From Agrobacterium arsenijevicii (lineage in GTDB: Bacteria > Pseudomonadota > Alphaproteobacteria > Rhizobiales > Rhizobiaceae): a stretch of 64,000 bases of DNA. The DNA lies in NCBI GenBank assembly GCA_000949895.1, contig JWIT01000007.1:364560-428559 (forward strand), written 5' to 3'. The position numbers and the translations under genes are program-made. The notes beneath the pieces are model-generated. The model made no database searches. It had not been told where the DNA came from and saw only the letters and a list, made by a program, of their open reading frames with translations. Below, one piece after another: positions 28,901 through 37,752 of this stretch. Position 1 is the stretch's first letter. Every line of letters begins with the position of its first letter.

Positions 28901-31345
28901 CACCGGCAGTGTCAGAGACCGTTCCACGGCGCGGCCACCAGCCTCTTGCATGCGCACGGTGATATTGGCCGAAAGCAGCTGCGTGGTGGACGGCAGATCA
29001 GTCAGATCGACATTGAAGCTTGCCTTGCCCTCTTCGTCGAGCGCCGGCAGATCGGCCAACGCGGTGCGGTTTTCCTCGCCGCTTTCCTCATCGGCCAGAC
29101 CGAAGAAATAACCTTCGAAATCGGCGCTCGTACGCGTCGGCTTGATGGCGACCTCACCTTCCAGCGTCAGGCCGGCGGCGGGTGCGCCGTAGAGATAACG
29201 ACCATCAACGTCGATTGCCGTTTCGGCACCCGGTTCAATCTGTTTCACCTTGCTGGAAAGATCGAACTCCGTGCGATCAGGCACGAAATCGTCAACCAGA
29301 AAGCTTTTTTCGCTGATCGCAGGCGTTTTCGGATCGGTGTGGATGTTCAGCGTCCAGGTGCCACGCATGGCGTTTGCCTGCAACGGCAGATCGACCGCAT
29401 GCCCGCCAAGCGCCTTGCCATCGCTGACGAAACGCCGGTCCTCGACGCCATCAGGACGCGAGAAGATGAAGGTCAGCGGCAGATCTTCGATCGCCTTGCC
29501 ATCCACATCCCGCGCAAGCGCTGCCGCGTGCACGGTCTCACCGGCGCGGTAGATGCCACGCTCGGTCCAGCTGAACACGTCGATGGCACCAGGGGCCGCG
29601 CGTCCCGTCACGCCACGGTCGGAGAGATCGAAACCGGCGCGCGTCATATCGAGGAACACATAATCCTTGTCGCCGTTACGTGCGGTGAGGATCGCCGGCG
29701 CCTGCGCCGCCGTGCCGCGCATCAGGCCCGCCGAAAACACCGCGCGACCGTCGGCATCCGTCTTTGCCGTGCCGAGCACTTCGTTGTTCTTGGCAAGCAG
29801 CTGCAGATCCACGCCGCCAAGCGGTGCGGCGCTGCCGAGCGAGCGGACGAAGACGTTCAGGCCATCGGTTCCGGCATAGGTGGTGATGCCGGTATCGGAC
29901 ACCAGGAACCATTGCGTGGCGCGCGAATCCCAGGTCTCCGGTGCCGTGCCGGGCGGTACGGCGGTCAGCACATAGATGCCGGGCTTGCGCTCCGGCAGAG
30001 CTTCGTCCACCGGAAAGCTTGTCACCACATCCTTGTTGAGATCCGGCTGGATATCGATCGAACCCTGCCAGACAAGCTCGCCGCTCTCGTTTTCGATACG
30101 GTCGGCGCTGTAACCGTCCATCTGCGTCAGAAATTGCGAGTTCGCCAAAAGCGATGTGATGTTGCGGTCGCCGATACGGTAGAGTTTCAGATCAGCCTTA
30201 TCTGCATTGACCGAAACGATCGGAATGCCACGCCGTGCGGTGCCGGGCAGCACGAAATTCTCACCCGTGAAGCGCACGCTGGCGGCACGGTCGCGCACGT
30301 AAATATCGAGATTGACCTGCTTTTCCAGAGGCTCTTCCACCGAGGACGGCAGGCCGGCGCGGAACGCGATCTTGTAACGTTGGCCGTGCACGAGCCCTTC
30401 GACGCAAATCTCGCTGCCTTTCGCCTCGATGGCCTTGGGCGCTGCGCCATCCAGCGTGACGAAGGAGGAATAATCGACGCCGTTCTTCACCAGCGGTTCG
30501 GAAAACTGCACGCAGGCGCGCGGGCTGACACTATCCGTGTCCACTGTATTGTTGATGACGCGGAAACCCTGACGCGTGCGCAGATCGGCATAGGCCGCCT
30601 TTGTTTGCGCATTATCGGAAAGCGCGAGGCTTTCCTTATAGGCGTTGAGTGCGGCACGATAATTCTGGGTCTTTTCGAAAGCCTGCGCCAGCCGGTTCAG
30701 CGCCTCGGTGCGCGCACTCACCGTGCGGCTCAACTGATAGGCGTTGATGGCGGCGGAAGCGGCCTGGCCCGCAATCGAGTAATTGTCGGTAACCTGAGCC
30801 GCCTTCTGCGAAAACTCCGCCCAGAGAGCACCATCGTCAGGCGTGATCGCAAGGGCGGCCTTGTAGGTCGCAACCGCATCAGCGGCCGCCTGCTGCCTTG
30901 CCGTCTGCAACAGGCTTTCCAGCCCCTGCCCCTCCTGCTCCGCGGTTGCGGCAAGGCCGGATTTCAACCGGCGCGCTTCCTGCTGCAGGCTGTCAGTCAC
31001 GAAGGAAAGGCGCTGCGGCGCGCCAATATCGGCTTCCGCGACGACTTCCACGATCTTGCCCGCAACGGCGCCCGGAAAGGCGTTAAGCTGATTGAAATCC
31101 GACTTGAGGAAGCACCATTGCACCTTGGGATTGTAGGTGAAGGCCTTGCAGGCGTTGTCGCCCACGCAAATCTCGCCGCATTGCTCCAGCGAGACATTCT
31201 GCTCGGTTCTGAGATCGAAACCGAAATAATCGCCGTTTTTAGTGGTTACCACCTTGCGGGAGGGTTCCGCCGCCGTGGCTGGAAGGAACGTAATGGCAGT
31301 TGATACCGCAACCAACGAAATCCGGACGAGCGCGCGCAACGACAT
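25901..31345 (-). CDS. Bacterial alpha-2-macroglobulin family protein (YfhM-like)
   Basis: 1814 residues from ATG 31345 (MSLRALVRISLVAVSTAI), which carries a signal peptide and a GGGGAGA site; the frame is open to 31396 without one. An N-terminal PAN/Apple-like segment (CGEICVGDNACKAFTYNPKVQ) is followed by a helical repeat, MG-like beta domains, and the internal thioester CAEQ (YPYGCAEQTTSRALPLL, near residue 1364) inside the alpha/alpha thioester domain. It traps incoming proteases in the periplasm. Next to pbpC, it is thought to guard peptidoglycan repair when the envelope is breached. The thioester is intact, so trapping should be active. No truncation is seen. Confidence 0.95.
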   Translation of the reverse strand: MSLRALVRISLVAVSTAITFLPATAAEPSRKVVTTKNGDYFGFDLRTEQNVSLEQCGEICVGDNACKAFTYNPKVQWCFLKSDFNQLNAFPGAVAGKIVEVVAEADIGAPQRLSFVTDSLQQEARRLKSGLAATAEQEGQGLESLLQTARQQAAADAVATYKAALAITPDDGALWAEFSQKAAQVTDNYSIAGQAASAAINAYQLSRTVSARTEALNRLAQAFEKTQNYRAALNAYKESLALSDNAQTKAAYADLRTRQGFRVINNTVDTDSVSPRACVQFSEPLVKNGVDYSSFVTLDGAAPKAIEAKGSEICVEGLVHGQRYKIAFRAGLPSSVEEPLEKQVNLDIYVRDRAASVRFTGENFVLPGTARRGIPIVSVNADKADLKLYRIGDRNITSLLANSQFLTQMDGYSADRIENESGELVWQGSIDIQPDLNKDVVTSFPVDEALPERKPGIYVLTAVPPGTAPETWDSRATQWFLVSDTGITTYAGTDGLNVFVRSLGSAAPLGGVDLQLLAKNNEVLGTAKTDADGRAVFSAGLMRGTAAQAPAILTARNGDKDYVFLDMTRAGFDLSDRGVTGRAAPGAIDVFSWTERGIYRAGETVHAAALARDVDGKAIEDLPLTFIFSRPDGVEDRRFVSDGKALGGHAVDLPLQANAMRGTWTLNIHTDPKTPAISEKSFLVDDFVPDRTEFDLSSKVKQIEPGAETAIDVDGRYLYGAPAAGLTLEGEVAIKPTRTSADFEGYFFGLADEESGEENRTALADLPALDEEGKASFNVDLTDLPSTTQLLSANITVRMQEAGGRAVERSLTLPVKAQAPMIGIKPQFSGDLAQNSIGRFHIVGISVDGAKQAMSGLNWKLIKVERNYQWYRQGNSWRYEPVEYTKQTETGTLSIDANGGEISVPVTWGRYRLEVEGAGNGAPVSSVEFDAGFYVEASSTETPDALEIALDKPNYKIGDTAKLKVSSRFAGQLMVTSGSEKLISVQNAKIGEDGGEIDIPVTEEWGAGAYVTATLFRPGDAQESRMPMRAIGIKWLAVDPAERKLAVTLGAPQKTLPRQPLEIPISVAGAGVGEKAYVIVAAVDVGILNLTRYEPPKPDEWYFGQRRLGLEIRDLYGRLIDGSLGATGRLRTGGDGGGAALQGSPPTEKLVAFFSGPVELDANGKATVSFDIPQFNGTARIMAVAWTKTGVGHAVSDAVIRDPVVVTASAPKFLAPGDVSQLRLDIANTDGDAGDYRLDVTSNTALTVDQGEMSQTLALQKGGKSSLTVPLTGEQPGNGAITIKVSNAAGVSLEQVLNVPVRPAVLPVTTRREIKIAPNSSLTINGDLLADSMLLGSSVAVNVTRSPAFDIPALVMMLDKYPYGCAEQTTSRALPLLYLSEMTKDSGSPEDPDMRKRVQEAIYRVLSFQSSSGSFGLWSPGYGDLWLDAYISDFLTRAREQSYDVPEQAMVQALNNLQNGLSSDSNVKDRGNEIAYSLYVLARNRKAAINDLRYYADTALADFPTPLAKAQVAAALSLYGDQARAKTVFGASLDMASRATKVSFARADYGSALRDGAATLALAAESRPVPAVVPQLAGAVAKEWEKKPYTSTQEQAWMLLAARAVKGEDKDIRLDVNGDLQTGGFGKRMSGDELLAAPLKIANASADPVTAVVTTVAPPAQPLAAGGEGFTITRTYYSMDGEEVNPSEVVQNERYVVVLNVTPKNDWQSRILVTDLLPSGFEIDNPSLVNSAALSNFDWLPETDAAHTEFRYDRFVAAFDRTAGDSSEISLAYVVRAVTPGTYDHPAASVEDMYRPQFSARTATGRMEVRSATP

Positions 31346-31467
31346 CAATTTTCTCCCCGCAACAGACATGTCGGGCGGGACTCTGGTCAAATCCACGCAC
31401 GGTTGTCAACGCATCATCGACAATTGGCGACACGACAATGTGGAGAGGCCGGCAGGTCAGGGAAAGG

Positions 31468-31656
31468 CTAGTCTTCTATTTTTCGCGCTTCGGAAATCAG
31501 CATGATCGGCACTCCGTCGCGGATCGGGTAAGCGAGCTTGGCGCTTTCGGAAACCAGCTCGTTGCGGGCGCGATCATAAGAGAGACGCCCCTTCGTAAGG
31601 GGGCAGACCAGCAGCTCGAGGAGCTTCGGATCGGCATTGCTCATCCTGTCATCCAT
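31468..31656 (-). CDS. UPF0434/Trm112-like zinc-ribbon protein
   Basis: 62 residues from ATG 31656 ([20 protein letters not shown]); the frame is open to 31707 but the extra residues are not family-like. The family signature [42 protein letters not shown] is complete. Only one of the usual cysteine pairs is evident (LVCPLTKG). Related Trm112 proteins activate methyltransferases; the bacterial relatives are mostly of unknown role. It lies 10 bp downstream of the Lon-N gene. Confidence 0.92.
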   Translation of the reverse strand: MDDRMSNADPKLLELLVCPLTKGRLSYDRARNELVSESAKLAYPIRDGVPIMLISEARKIED

Positions 31657-31666
31657 GGCGGCGATC

Positions 31667-32338
31667 CTACTGCAACACTGTACCGGACTCACCCGACCCC
31701 TGGGCAAGAACGATTTCGGTGATGGCGATCAATGTTTCGGCCCGCGTCCTCAGGTCGGGCGCCTCCAGCAGCGCCTGTTTTTCGGCCGGGCCGAAGGGAG
31801 ACATCATGGAAAGTGAATTGACGAGAACACGATTGCCCGCCCTTTCCACGCTTTCCCAATCCGCCTCCAGCTGGTTGGCATCCAGAAACGCGCGGAATAC
31901 CCTGAGCAAATTCTCCCGATCCACCGCATCCTCGTCATATTCGCCGGAAAGATCGGCGATGAAGGGCGCATGCCGGAAACTGCGATAGGGCTTGCCCACA
32001 TCCACCTCTTCCAGCAGGCGGAAGCGACAGACGCCGGTAAGCGAGATGACGTAACGCCCGTCCCCAGTTTCAGAAAAGGAGGTGATGCGGCCAAGACAAC
32101 CAACCGCGCTGAGGGGGCCGCTTTCAAGCCCCGCCTCGATGACGTGAAGGGCTGGTTGCACCATGCCGATGACCCGGTGACCGGCCAGCGCCATATCGAT
32201 CATGGCAAGATATCGCGGCTCGAAGACATTCAGCGGAAGATGGCCTTCCGGCAAAAGCAGGGCGCCCGGCAATGGAAATACCGGCACGGTTTCCGGCAGA
32301 TCGTTGCTCTTCACATATCTCGCATTTCCGACATGCAT
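31667..32338 (-). CDS. Lon substrate-binding (LON-N) domain protein
   Basis: 223 residues from ATG 32338 ([20 protein letters not shown]), preferred over GTG 32359 because AGGGGG lies nine bases before it. The LON N-terminal domain signature is plain: [32 protein letters not shown], then HRVIGMVQP and [25 protein letters not shown]. There is no AAA+ or Ser-Lys protease part, so this is a stand-alone LON-N (PUA-like) protein, found beside UPF0434 genes in most rhizobia. Its function is not established. Confidence 0.9.
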   Translation of the reverse strand: MHVGNARYVKSNDLPETVPVFPLPGALLLPEGHLPLNVFEPRYLAMIDMALAGHRVIGMVQPALHVIEAGLESGPLSAVGCLGRITSFSETGDGRYVISLTGVCRFRLLEEVDVGKPYRSFRHAPFIADLSGEYDEDAVDRENLLRVFRAFLDANQLEADWESVERAGNRVLVNSLSMMSPFGPAEKQALLEAPDLRTRAETLIAITEIVLAQGSGESGTVLQ

Positions 32339-32406
32339 GGGATCAAGCCCCCTGTTCACTGCTGCCCGGCCGGCGGATCAACCGCCGCGGCCGGGATATG
32401 CCCGCA

Positions 32407-33375
32407 TTACGAAAACAGTATCGCCGAAAGCTTCCTGCGGCCGGCGACCGATGCCGGGTCCTTGAAACCCCAGGCCTCGAAAAACTCCAGAAGCTGGCGG
32501 CGCGCGCCGTCGTCATCGAAAGTCCTGTCCTTGCGCATGACGTAGAGCAGATGGTCTGCCGCCTCGTCACGCCGCCCTTGGGCGTTCAGGACCTTGGCAA
32601 GCTTCACCCGCGCCTCGTAATTATCGGGATCGAGCGCAAGATCCCGCTCCAGCGCCACCGGATCCCCGATCTTGCGGGCTTCTTCATATTGCGCGATCTT
32701 TTTCGAGACGAGCTGAATGCCCGCATCCTCGGCCACTTCCGGCGGCAGGGACGAGAGGAGTTCGCTTGCCCGCTCATATTGCCCGACGGCGATCATGCAT
32801 TCGGCGATACCGGCGATCGCAGCGGGATTTTCCGGATCGGCCTGCATGACGGCGCCGAACAGCTGCGCCGCACCATTATGATCGCCATCTGCCAGAAGCT
32901 GCTTTGCCTCGGCCAGAACCGCTTCGATCTCGGCCTTCGGATCACCTGCATCGGGTCCGGCAATCTTTTCGATGAACTGCTTGATCTGGCTTTCTGGCAC
33001 CGCGCCCATGAAACCGTCCACCGGCCTGCCATCCGCAAAGGCGACGATGGCGGGAATAGACTGGATGCCGAGCTGGCCCGGAATGGACGGATGATCGTCA
33101 ATGTTCAACTTTACCAGCTTCACGCGGCCATTCGCCTCGTTGATGACCTTTTCAAGTACCGGCGTCAGCTGCTTGCACGGGCCGCACCAGGGCGCCCAGA
33201 AATCCACCAGAACCGGCTGGCGGCGCGATTCCTCGAGAACATCCTTGGAGAAGGCCGCCGTTGTGGTGTCCTTGATGTGACCGGAGGACGCACCGTTCAG
33301 CTCCCCGCTATATTGCGCGTTGCCGGACATCTGCCCGCCATAGGAACTGCCGTAAGGATTGTTCGTGCCGCTCAT
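32407..33375 (-). CDS. Thioredoxin-TPR co-chaperone, CnoX-like
   Basis: 322 residues. A thioredoxin domain occupies residues about 35-145, with the complete active site WAPWCGPCKQLTP and the cis-Pro SIPAIVAF. The rest (150-322) is a helical TPR-like array (AEIEAVLAEAKQLLADGDHN, RASELLSSLPPEVAED, ALERDLALDPDNYEARVKLA). The architecture equals CnoX/YbbN, the stress-activated holdase that hands substrates to GroEL. In alpha forms the CxxC is kept, as here. It is the first gene of a leftward run with the Lon-N and UPF0434 genes. Confidence 0.92.
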   Translation of the reverse strand: MSGTNNPYGSSYGGQMSGNAQYSGELNGASSGHIKDTTTAAFSKDVLEESRRQPVLVDFWAPWCGPCKQLTPVLEKVINEANGRVKLVKLNIDDHPSIPGQLGIQSIPAIVAFADGRPVDGFMGAVPESQIKQFIEKIAGPDAGDPKAEIEAVLAEAKQLLADGDHNGAAQLFGAVMQADPENPAAIAGIAECMIAVGQYERASELLSSLPPEVAEDAGIQLVSKKIAQYEEARKIGDPVALERDLALDPDNYEARVKLAKVLNAQGRRDEAADHLLYVMRKDRTFDDDGARRQLLEFFEAWGFKDPASVAGRRKLSAILFS

Positions 33376-33429
33376 GCCGGTCTCCCGTAATCTCTGTCAT
33401 ATTGTATCGATTGAAGCAAAGATCGTATC

Positions 33430-33939
33430 TCACTCACTCACTTTCAAGACAAGCGGCGTGTGACCGGTCGCCTCGAGAAAGCGAATGAGATCCTTGTTTC
33501 CTATCGTCGTCGTCTGGTCATTGGAAAGCGGATGACCGTTGATCAACTCGTTTTCCAGAAGGTCGCTGTCGAGCACGAAGGTAACCTGCCGATCGCTGTC
33601 GTTGATGGCGCCGAAAACCGTAACCGAACCCGGCACGACACCCAGATATTCGAGCATTTTTTCCGGTCTGCCGAAGGACACGCGGCTTGCCGCACCAATC
33701 GCCTTGTGAACGCTTTTCAGATCGACGACCGCATTTTCCTCAACGGTCAGAACGAAATATTGATCCTTCTTGTCCTTCACAAAAAGGTTCTTCGTGTGGC
33801 CGCCGGGAATAAGGTCACGCAGCGACTGGGATTCGGCGACGGTATAGACCGGCTCATGTTGTTTCGTCTTGTGCTCGATACCGAGCCCATCCAGAAACTG
33901 AAACAAGTCCATTGCCGTCTTCGGAGAATTTTCCGCCAT
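33430..33939 (-). CDS. YbaK/ProX-type aminoacyl-tRNA deacylase (prolyl-tRNA editing)
   Basis: 169 residues from ATG 33939 (MAENSPKTAMDLFQFLDGLG), with an AGGA site. The YbaK fold is recognisable: KNLFVKDKKDQYFVLTVEENAVVDLKSVHKAIGAASRVSFGRPEKMLEYLGVVPGSVTVFGAINDSDRQVTFVLD, ending GNKDLIRFLEATGHTPLVLKV. The Lys in KDKKD and the GAxS/V-S loop are the typical editing residues. It hydrolyses mischarged alanyl-tRNA-Pro. The longer frame to 34044 overlaps the tRNA-Gly region upstream and is rejected. Confidence 0.93.
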   Translation of the reverse strand: MAENSPKTAMDLFQFLDGLGIEHKTKQHEPVYTVAESQSLRDLIPGGHTKNLFVKDKKDQYFVLTVEENAVVDLKSVHKAIGAASRVSFGRPEKMLEYLGVVPGSVTVFGAINDSDRQVTFVLDSDLLENELINGHPLSNDQTTTIGNKDLIRFLEATGHTPLVLKVSE

Positions 33940-34195
33940 ATCCTGCCGCCTGCCTTTGCCGATTCCGATATCTTCGCCGTCATGATTAAGGCGGCAACCG
34001 GGGCTTGGCAACGCGGGAAAAAGCAACAGGACGAAAATTCTCAATCATTTCCGCCGCTTGTCGCATTTCCTAAAGAAATTTTCGCGTTTTTGTCATTTCC
34101 CTGTTGCATTCCAAAATCGATTGAGCGATATAGCGCCCGTCGCCGCACTGCGGTGGCCCACGGTTCAGCGTACTACCCCGGACCGATGGATTTGA

Positions 34196-34270
34196 GCGGG
34201 TGTAGCTCAGGGGTAGAGCACAACCTTGCCAAGGTTGGGGTCGAGGGTTCAAATCCCTTCGCCCGCTCCA
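34196..34270 (+). tRNA. tRNA-Gly (anticodon GCC)
   Basis: A 75-nt cloverleaf with encoded CCA: acceptor GCGGGTG, D arm with GTAGCTCAGGGGTAGAGC, anticodon loop TTGCCAA (GCC), T arm GGGTTCAAATCCC and 3' end CGCTCCA. The pattern is standard for tRNA-Gly(GCC). It stands between the prolyl-editing gene and a small secreted protein. Confidence 0.97.
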
Positions 34271-34479
34271 AACTTCCCAAAGACAGTTTTTTGTCAAATG
34301 CGCTCTGTCGCTCCTCGCAAAGCCATGCCGGGGTCAGACCGTTTAATGTACGTGATTTTCATCGTGCCCCTCGCCCACCGAAGAACCCACGCTGCCGCGA
34401 AAAATAACGCCGCCTGCCCTCGGAACAGCTTTCATGCGCAAGACGTTCTCCCTGTGTTGATCAACCCGGGGGAACAGCC

Positions 34480-34779
34480 ATGTCTGCAAAAATCAGAAGA
34501 ACTACCCTGATTGCCGCATTCGCAATTCTGTCAATGCCGGCCGCCTCTTTCGCCGCCGACATGATCGTTAATGGTCGGGATCAGGCTCCACGGCACAAAA
34601 CACACTATCAGCCGCGCGCGATCGATAGCGCCTATACGAATCGCGCAGAAATGCGCTGTGACGAGAATCTCGTGTCCTACCGGTCGCCCTATGAACGACG
34701 TACCGAACTGGTCACGCTCTGCCATCCGCCCTTAAATTGGCGAACCGAGCCATCCACCGCAACAATATGGTCGCCATGA
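34480..34779 (+). CDS. Small secreted hypothetical protein
   Basis: 99 residues from ATG 34480. A signal peptide is clear (KIRRTTLIAAFAILSMPAASFA, cleavage near Ala25), so the mature product is about 74 residues in the periplasm. The mature part has two cysteines (RCDENLVS and TLCHPPLNW) likely to form a disulfide and a YRSPYERRTE-like segment. Small periplasmic proteins of this type recur in Rhizobiaceae, but the function is unknown. A terminator follows at 34845. Confidence 0.8.
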   Translation: MSAKIRRTTLIAAFAILSMPAASFAADMIVNGRDQAPRHKTHYQPRAIDSAYTNRAEMRCDENLVSYRSPYERRTELVTLCHPPLNWRTEPSTATIWSP

Positions 34780-35121
34780 TCTTGCCATAATTCATTCGAT
34801 GTGCTTTTGTTCAGCCGCCCTTGTGGGAGGGGGTAAAGGTTGAGACCCGCTGGTTGCTTTTGGCAGCAGCGGGTTTCCCTTTTTTTTGGCGCCCGTTTGC
34901 CGGCCGGCACCACCACGGCATTGCCTCTTAGCCTTCGACAGACGGCAAGATGAGGCCGATAGCGTACAAATATCGCGACCAAAAATGATTTGCTATTTTA
35001 GTGCTTACACATATCACGCGATTTACTGATTACGACTGGGGAAAACTAAATTTACAGTTGCAATTCGCAAGTTTAAAATTTTTTATATGAAGATTAGGGA
35101 TGCGATCAGGCAGGAGCGTGA
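34780..35121. other. AT-rich intergenic stretch with terminator and promoter
   Basis: A 342-bp gap. The first part holds the terminator at 34845-34887. From about 34980 to 35110 the sequence becomes strikingly AT-rich (for example AAGTTTAAAATTTTTTATATG around 35070-35090) against the GC-rich surroundings. It probably contains the promoter of the collagen-like gene. No gene is supported. Confidence 0.6.
34845..34887 (+). terminator. Intrinsic terminator
   Basis: ACCCGCTG and CAGCGGGT form an 8-bp stem around a 14-base loop, followed by TTTCCCTTTTTTTT. It terminates the small secreted-protein gene on the plus strand. Confidence 0.8.
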
Positions 35122-35820
35122 ATGTCAGAGGGAATGTGGCTGAAAACCGTCGGAATCGCGGGGACATTGATACCGATCGGGGGCGCCCTGATCGCCTTGG
35201 GGATTTATGTCGGCAATCTCAACAATCAAATCGAAGCATCTAAAGCCGAAGTCCAAACTCTGAAAGGGCAAGTCTCGCAACTGCAGGAAATCTTGCAGAA
35301 AACGCAGGTGACAGGTCTCGGAGTGAAAGGGCAAAAAGGCGATAAGGGGGACCCCGGTGATACCGGTCCCAAAGGGGACCGTGGACCACAGGGCATTCCA
35401 GGAGAACCTGGCATCTCTACGCCAGGGAATCTTGACCTGTCGCCAATCCTCACTCGACTAGCAGCACTAGAGCGTGCCCGGAACCAAGGGCAACCAACAA
35501 CAGGGGTAGAAGTCTCGAGCACAGTTCCAATCGCCCCGGCTGCGACAGGATGCGTTCAACTCCCACAGAAACAGACTTCAGGCACCTTCACCGTCGCTGA
35601 CGGAACGAGAATTTGCGGCTCGGCTGGAGAATTTCTGGCAAAACTAGAGGTGCAGGGAGAGACATCCCTCCGCTTTTCTAATGGTGGAACTTCCCGAAGA
35701 TGTTCCGTCTCTAACCCTTGTGGTTTCTTTCAAAAAACAGCCGGCACGTTCATCCTGGATCAAATCGTCCGCTCAACAGACGGTACGTGGGTAGCCCAAT
35801 TCACCGCTTATGTCCGATAG
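35122..35820 (+). CDS. Membrane-anchored collagen-like protein
   Basis: 232 residues from ATG 35122, with a CAGGAGCGTGA site. Residues 12-30 form a transmembrane anchor, 32-62 a coiled coil (QIEASKAEVQTLKGQVSQLQ) that can trimerise the chain, and 67-96 ten perfect Gly-X-Y triplets (GQKGDKGDPGDTGPKGD, GIPGEPG). A beta-rich C-terminal domain follows with six Cys-free/Cys residues (CVQLPQKQ, CGSAGEF, RRCSVSNPCGFF). Bacterial collagen-like proteins are mostly surface or phage-derived fibres; here the anchor places it in the inner membrane, facing the periplasm. AT-rich flanks and isolation between two tRNA genes suggest transfer. Confidence 0.82.
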   Translation: MSEGMWLKTVGIAGTLIPIGGALIALGIYVGNLNNQIEASKAEVQTLKGQVSQLQEILQKTQVTGLGVKGQKGDKGDPGDTGPKGDRGPQGIPGEPGISTPGNLDLSPILTRLAALERARNQGQPTTGVEVSSTVPIAPAATGCVQLPQKQTSGTFTVADGTRICGSAGEFLAKLEVQGETSLRFSNGGTSRRCSVSNPCGFFQKTAGTFILDQIVRSTDGTWVAQFTAYVR

Positions 35821-36137
35821 AAATTCATCCGGAGTTTCTTTTCAAGACAACCATTTGTCGAGCATGCCTGACGGCCCCGTTTTTAGATACATCGCGTGGC
35901 TTTGATGGCTAGCCGCATGCGCGGCGGCGGCAAGGGCCTAGATGGACAATTGAAAAACTTCTCTCAAGCAGGAACACCTAATTGGTGACGCTTGTGTGGA
36001 CCGCCGATTAAGTACGAGGTTTTTTGAACGCCGAGAGTAAGCTTCAATGAAGCTACACCGCTACCATGCCCAGCACCAAACAATCCTAATGGGTCCGAGC
36101 GTTTTTGGCTGGACCATTAAAATAAAAAAGGAAATTT
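35821..36137. other. 317-bp intergenic stretch, no gene
   Basis: Between the collagen-like gene and the tRNA-Met gene, the sequence has scattered stops in all frames, no clear coding signal and no strong hairpin-plus-T terminator. The base composition is closer to the AT-rich collagen gene than to the neighbours. Confidence 0.5.
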
Positions 36138-36214
36138 TGGTAGCGGGAGAGGGACTTGAACCCCCGACACGCGGATTATGATTCCGCTGCTCTAACCACC
36201 TGAGCTACCCCGCC
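36138..36214 (-). tRNA. tRNA-Met (elongator, anticodon CAU)
   Basis: A 77-nt cloverleaf on the minus strand with CCA encoded: acceptor GGCGGGG, D arm TAGCTCAGGTGGTTAGAGCA, anticodon arm GCGGAATCATAATCCGC with CAU, T arm GGGGGTTCAAGTCCC. The base pair G1-C72 is closed, unlike the phage tRNA at 13689, so this is the elongator methionine tRNA or a relative. A tRNA-Ile(CAU), the lysidine substrate of TilS, cannot be wholly excluded from sequence alone but the body matches Rhizobium tRNA-Met. Confidence 0.93.
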
Positions 36215-36349
36215 ACAGGGAAAACGTGACAGCCATGTGACCGTCCGCTCCATCAGGATGAGCGGCTTATAAGGTGCCGCTCCCCAAAGTGTCAAGCGCA
36301 TGACGCGCAAAAAATTCGCTTTCCACACCGCGGCGAAAACCGAATTGTT

Positions 36350-37558
36350 TCAGGCAGCAACCGGCTTTTCCAAAAGCGCCTTCAACGAAGCCTCGGCGTC
36401 GGCAGAGCGTTCCGAACGTTCGATGAAGCCGCCGCCGTAAACGCGGGCATCCGCGCCCGGTGCGGAATAGAGCACGCAGGCCTGACCGGGGGCGACTCCC
36501 GCCTCGCCGGTCATCAGATCCACATAGATACCGTTTTCATCGGCGTGGAGCATGGCTTCGGTTGGCGGACGGGTGGAGCGCACCTTGGCGAAACAGGAAA
36601 AGCCCTGCCCGGCCTCATCTCCAAGCGCACCATCGCCAAGCCAGTTCATGTCACGCAGATAGACACGGCGGGTTTCCAGCGCCTCACGCGGGCCGACGAT
36701 GACCCGGCGGCCGCGTGCATCGAGATGCACGACGTAGAGCGGCTCCCCGGTCGCGACACCGATGCCGCGGCGCTGGCCGATCGTATAATGCACGATACCG
36801 TCATGGCGGCCGAGCACGCGCCCGTCCAGATGGACGATATCGCCCACCAAAGCCGCATTCGGCTTCAGCTTGTTGATGATGTCGGTATATTTGCCCTGCG
36901 GCACGAAACAGATGTCCTGGCTGTCTGCCTTTTTGGCGACGACCAGACCCATATCTTCCGCCAGCGCCCGCGTTTCCGCCTTGGAGAGGCCACCGAGCGG
37001 GAAGCGGAGGTAATCGATCTGCTCCTGCGTGGTGGCGAACAGGAACCAGCTCTGGTCACGGTCGCTGTCGATCGGGCGATAGAGCGCGCGACGCCCCGGC
37101 TGGCCGGCAACGGGGTTGGGACGCGAGCGGATATAATGGCCGGTTGCCAGCGCATCCGCACCCAGTTCCTGCGCCGTCGCCAGAAGATCGGCAAACTTTA
37201 CGGTCTGGTTGCAGGCCACGCAGGGGATAGGCGTTTCACCCATCGCATAGGCTTCAGCAAAGGGGTTGATGACGGTTTCGCGGAACCGTGCTTCGTAATC
37301 CAGCACATAGTGGGGAATGCCGAGCGTTTCGCAGACCCTGCGCGCATCGTCTATGTCCTGTCCGGCGCAACAGGAGCCGGCCCGGTGCACGGCCGCGCCG
37401 TGATCATAGAGCTGGAGGGTGATGCCGAGGACATCATAGCCCTCGCGCTTGAGGATACCGGCCACAACAGAAGAATCGACGCCACCGGACATGGCGACAA
37501 CGATCCGGGTGTCTTCCGGCCTCTTGTCAAAATCGAGCGTATTCACGTTTTTTCCCAT
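36350..37558 (-). CDS. mnmA: tRNA-specific 2-thiouridylase MnmA
   Basis: 402 residues. The N-terminal PP-loop ([12 protein letters not shown]), the conserved Cys in FADL-adjacent [41 protein letters not shown] and the late [15 protein letters not shown] are all features of MnmA/TrmU. It 2-thiolates U34 of tRNA-Lys, Glu and Gln in the cytoplasm, using sulfur from the Cys desulfurase chain. The gene is separated by 194 bp from opgC and ends near tRNA-Met. Confidence 0.97.
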   Translation of the reverse strand: MGKNVNTLDFDKRPEDTRIVVAMSGGVDSSVVAGILKREGYDVLGITLQLYDHGAAVHRAGSCCAGQDIDDARRVCETLGIPHYVLDYEARFRETVINPFAEAYAMGETPIPCVACNQTVKFADLLATAQELGADALATGHYIRSRPNPVAGQPGRRALYRPIDSDRDQSWFLFATTQEQIDYLRFPLGGLSKAETRALAEDMGLVVAKKADSQDICFVPQGKYTDIINKLKPNAALVGDIVHLDGRVLGRHDGIVHYTIGQRRGIGVATGEPLYVVHLDARGRRVIVGPREALETRRVYLRDMNWLGDGALGDEAGQGFSCFAKVRSTRPPTEAMLHADENGIYVDLMTGEAGVAPGQACVLYSAPGADARVYGGGFIERSERSADAEASLKALLEKPVAA

Positions 37559-37700
37559 CGTCAGTCATAACGGGGGTAAAGGCCCCGCCGCCTGTCGGTC
37601 ATCCGCCACGAGAACTTCAGTCGAAAAACAGACTGCCCTGCCTCGCCATCATGCGGATTTAAGGCGTGCATATAGAAAGGAATGGCCGCGCACGCAAGTA

Positions 37701-37720
37701 CGGGGCGAAAAGCCGCCCCG
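37701..37720 (-). terminator. GC hairpin downstream of opgC
   Basis: CGGGGCG and CGCCCCG are separated by six bases in the gap between opgC and mnmA. The tail lacks a T-run, so a weak or Rho-dependent end of the opgC transcript is the best reading. Confidence 0.3.
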
Positions 37721-37752
37721 CAAAGCCATCTCAGACCGGCAATGACAGGCCG

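Noticed and set aside
27521..31303. 1260-codon plus-strand frame
   Set aside because: It is the antisense shadow of the alpha-2-macroglobulin gene; GC-rich genes give long antisense frames.
34070..34297. 75-codon minus-strand frame over the tRNA-Gly gene (GRRDLNPRPQPWQGCALPLSY)
   Set aside because: This is the well-known spurious reading of a tRNA gene; the plus-strand cloverleaf is the real feature.
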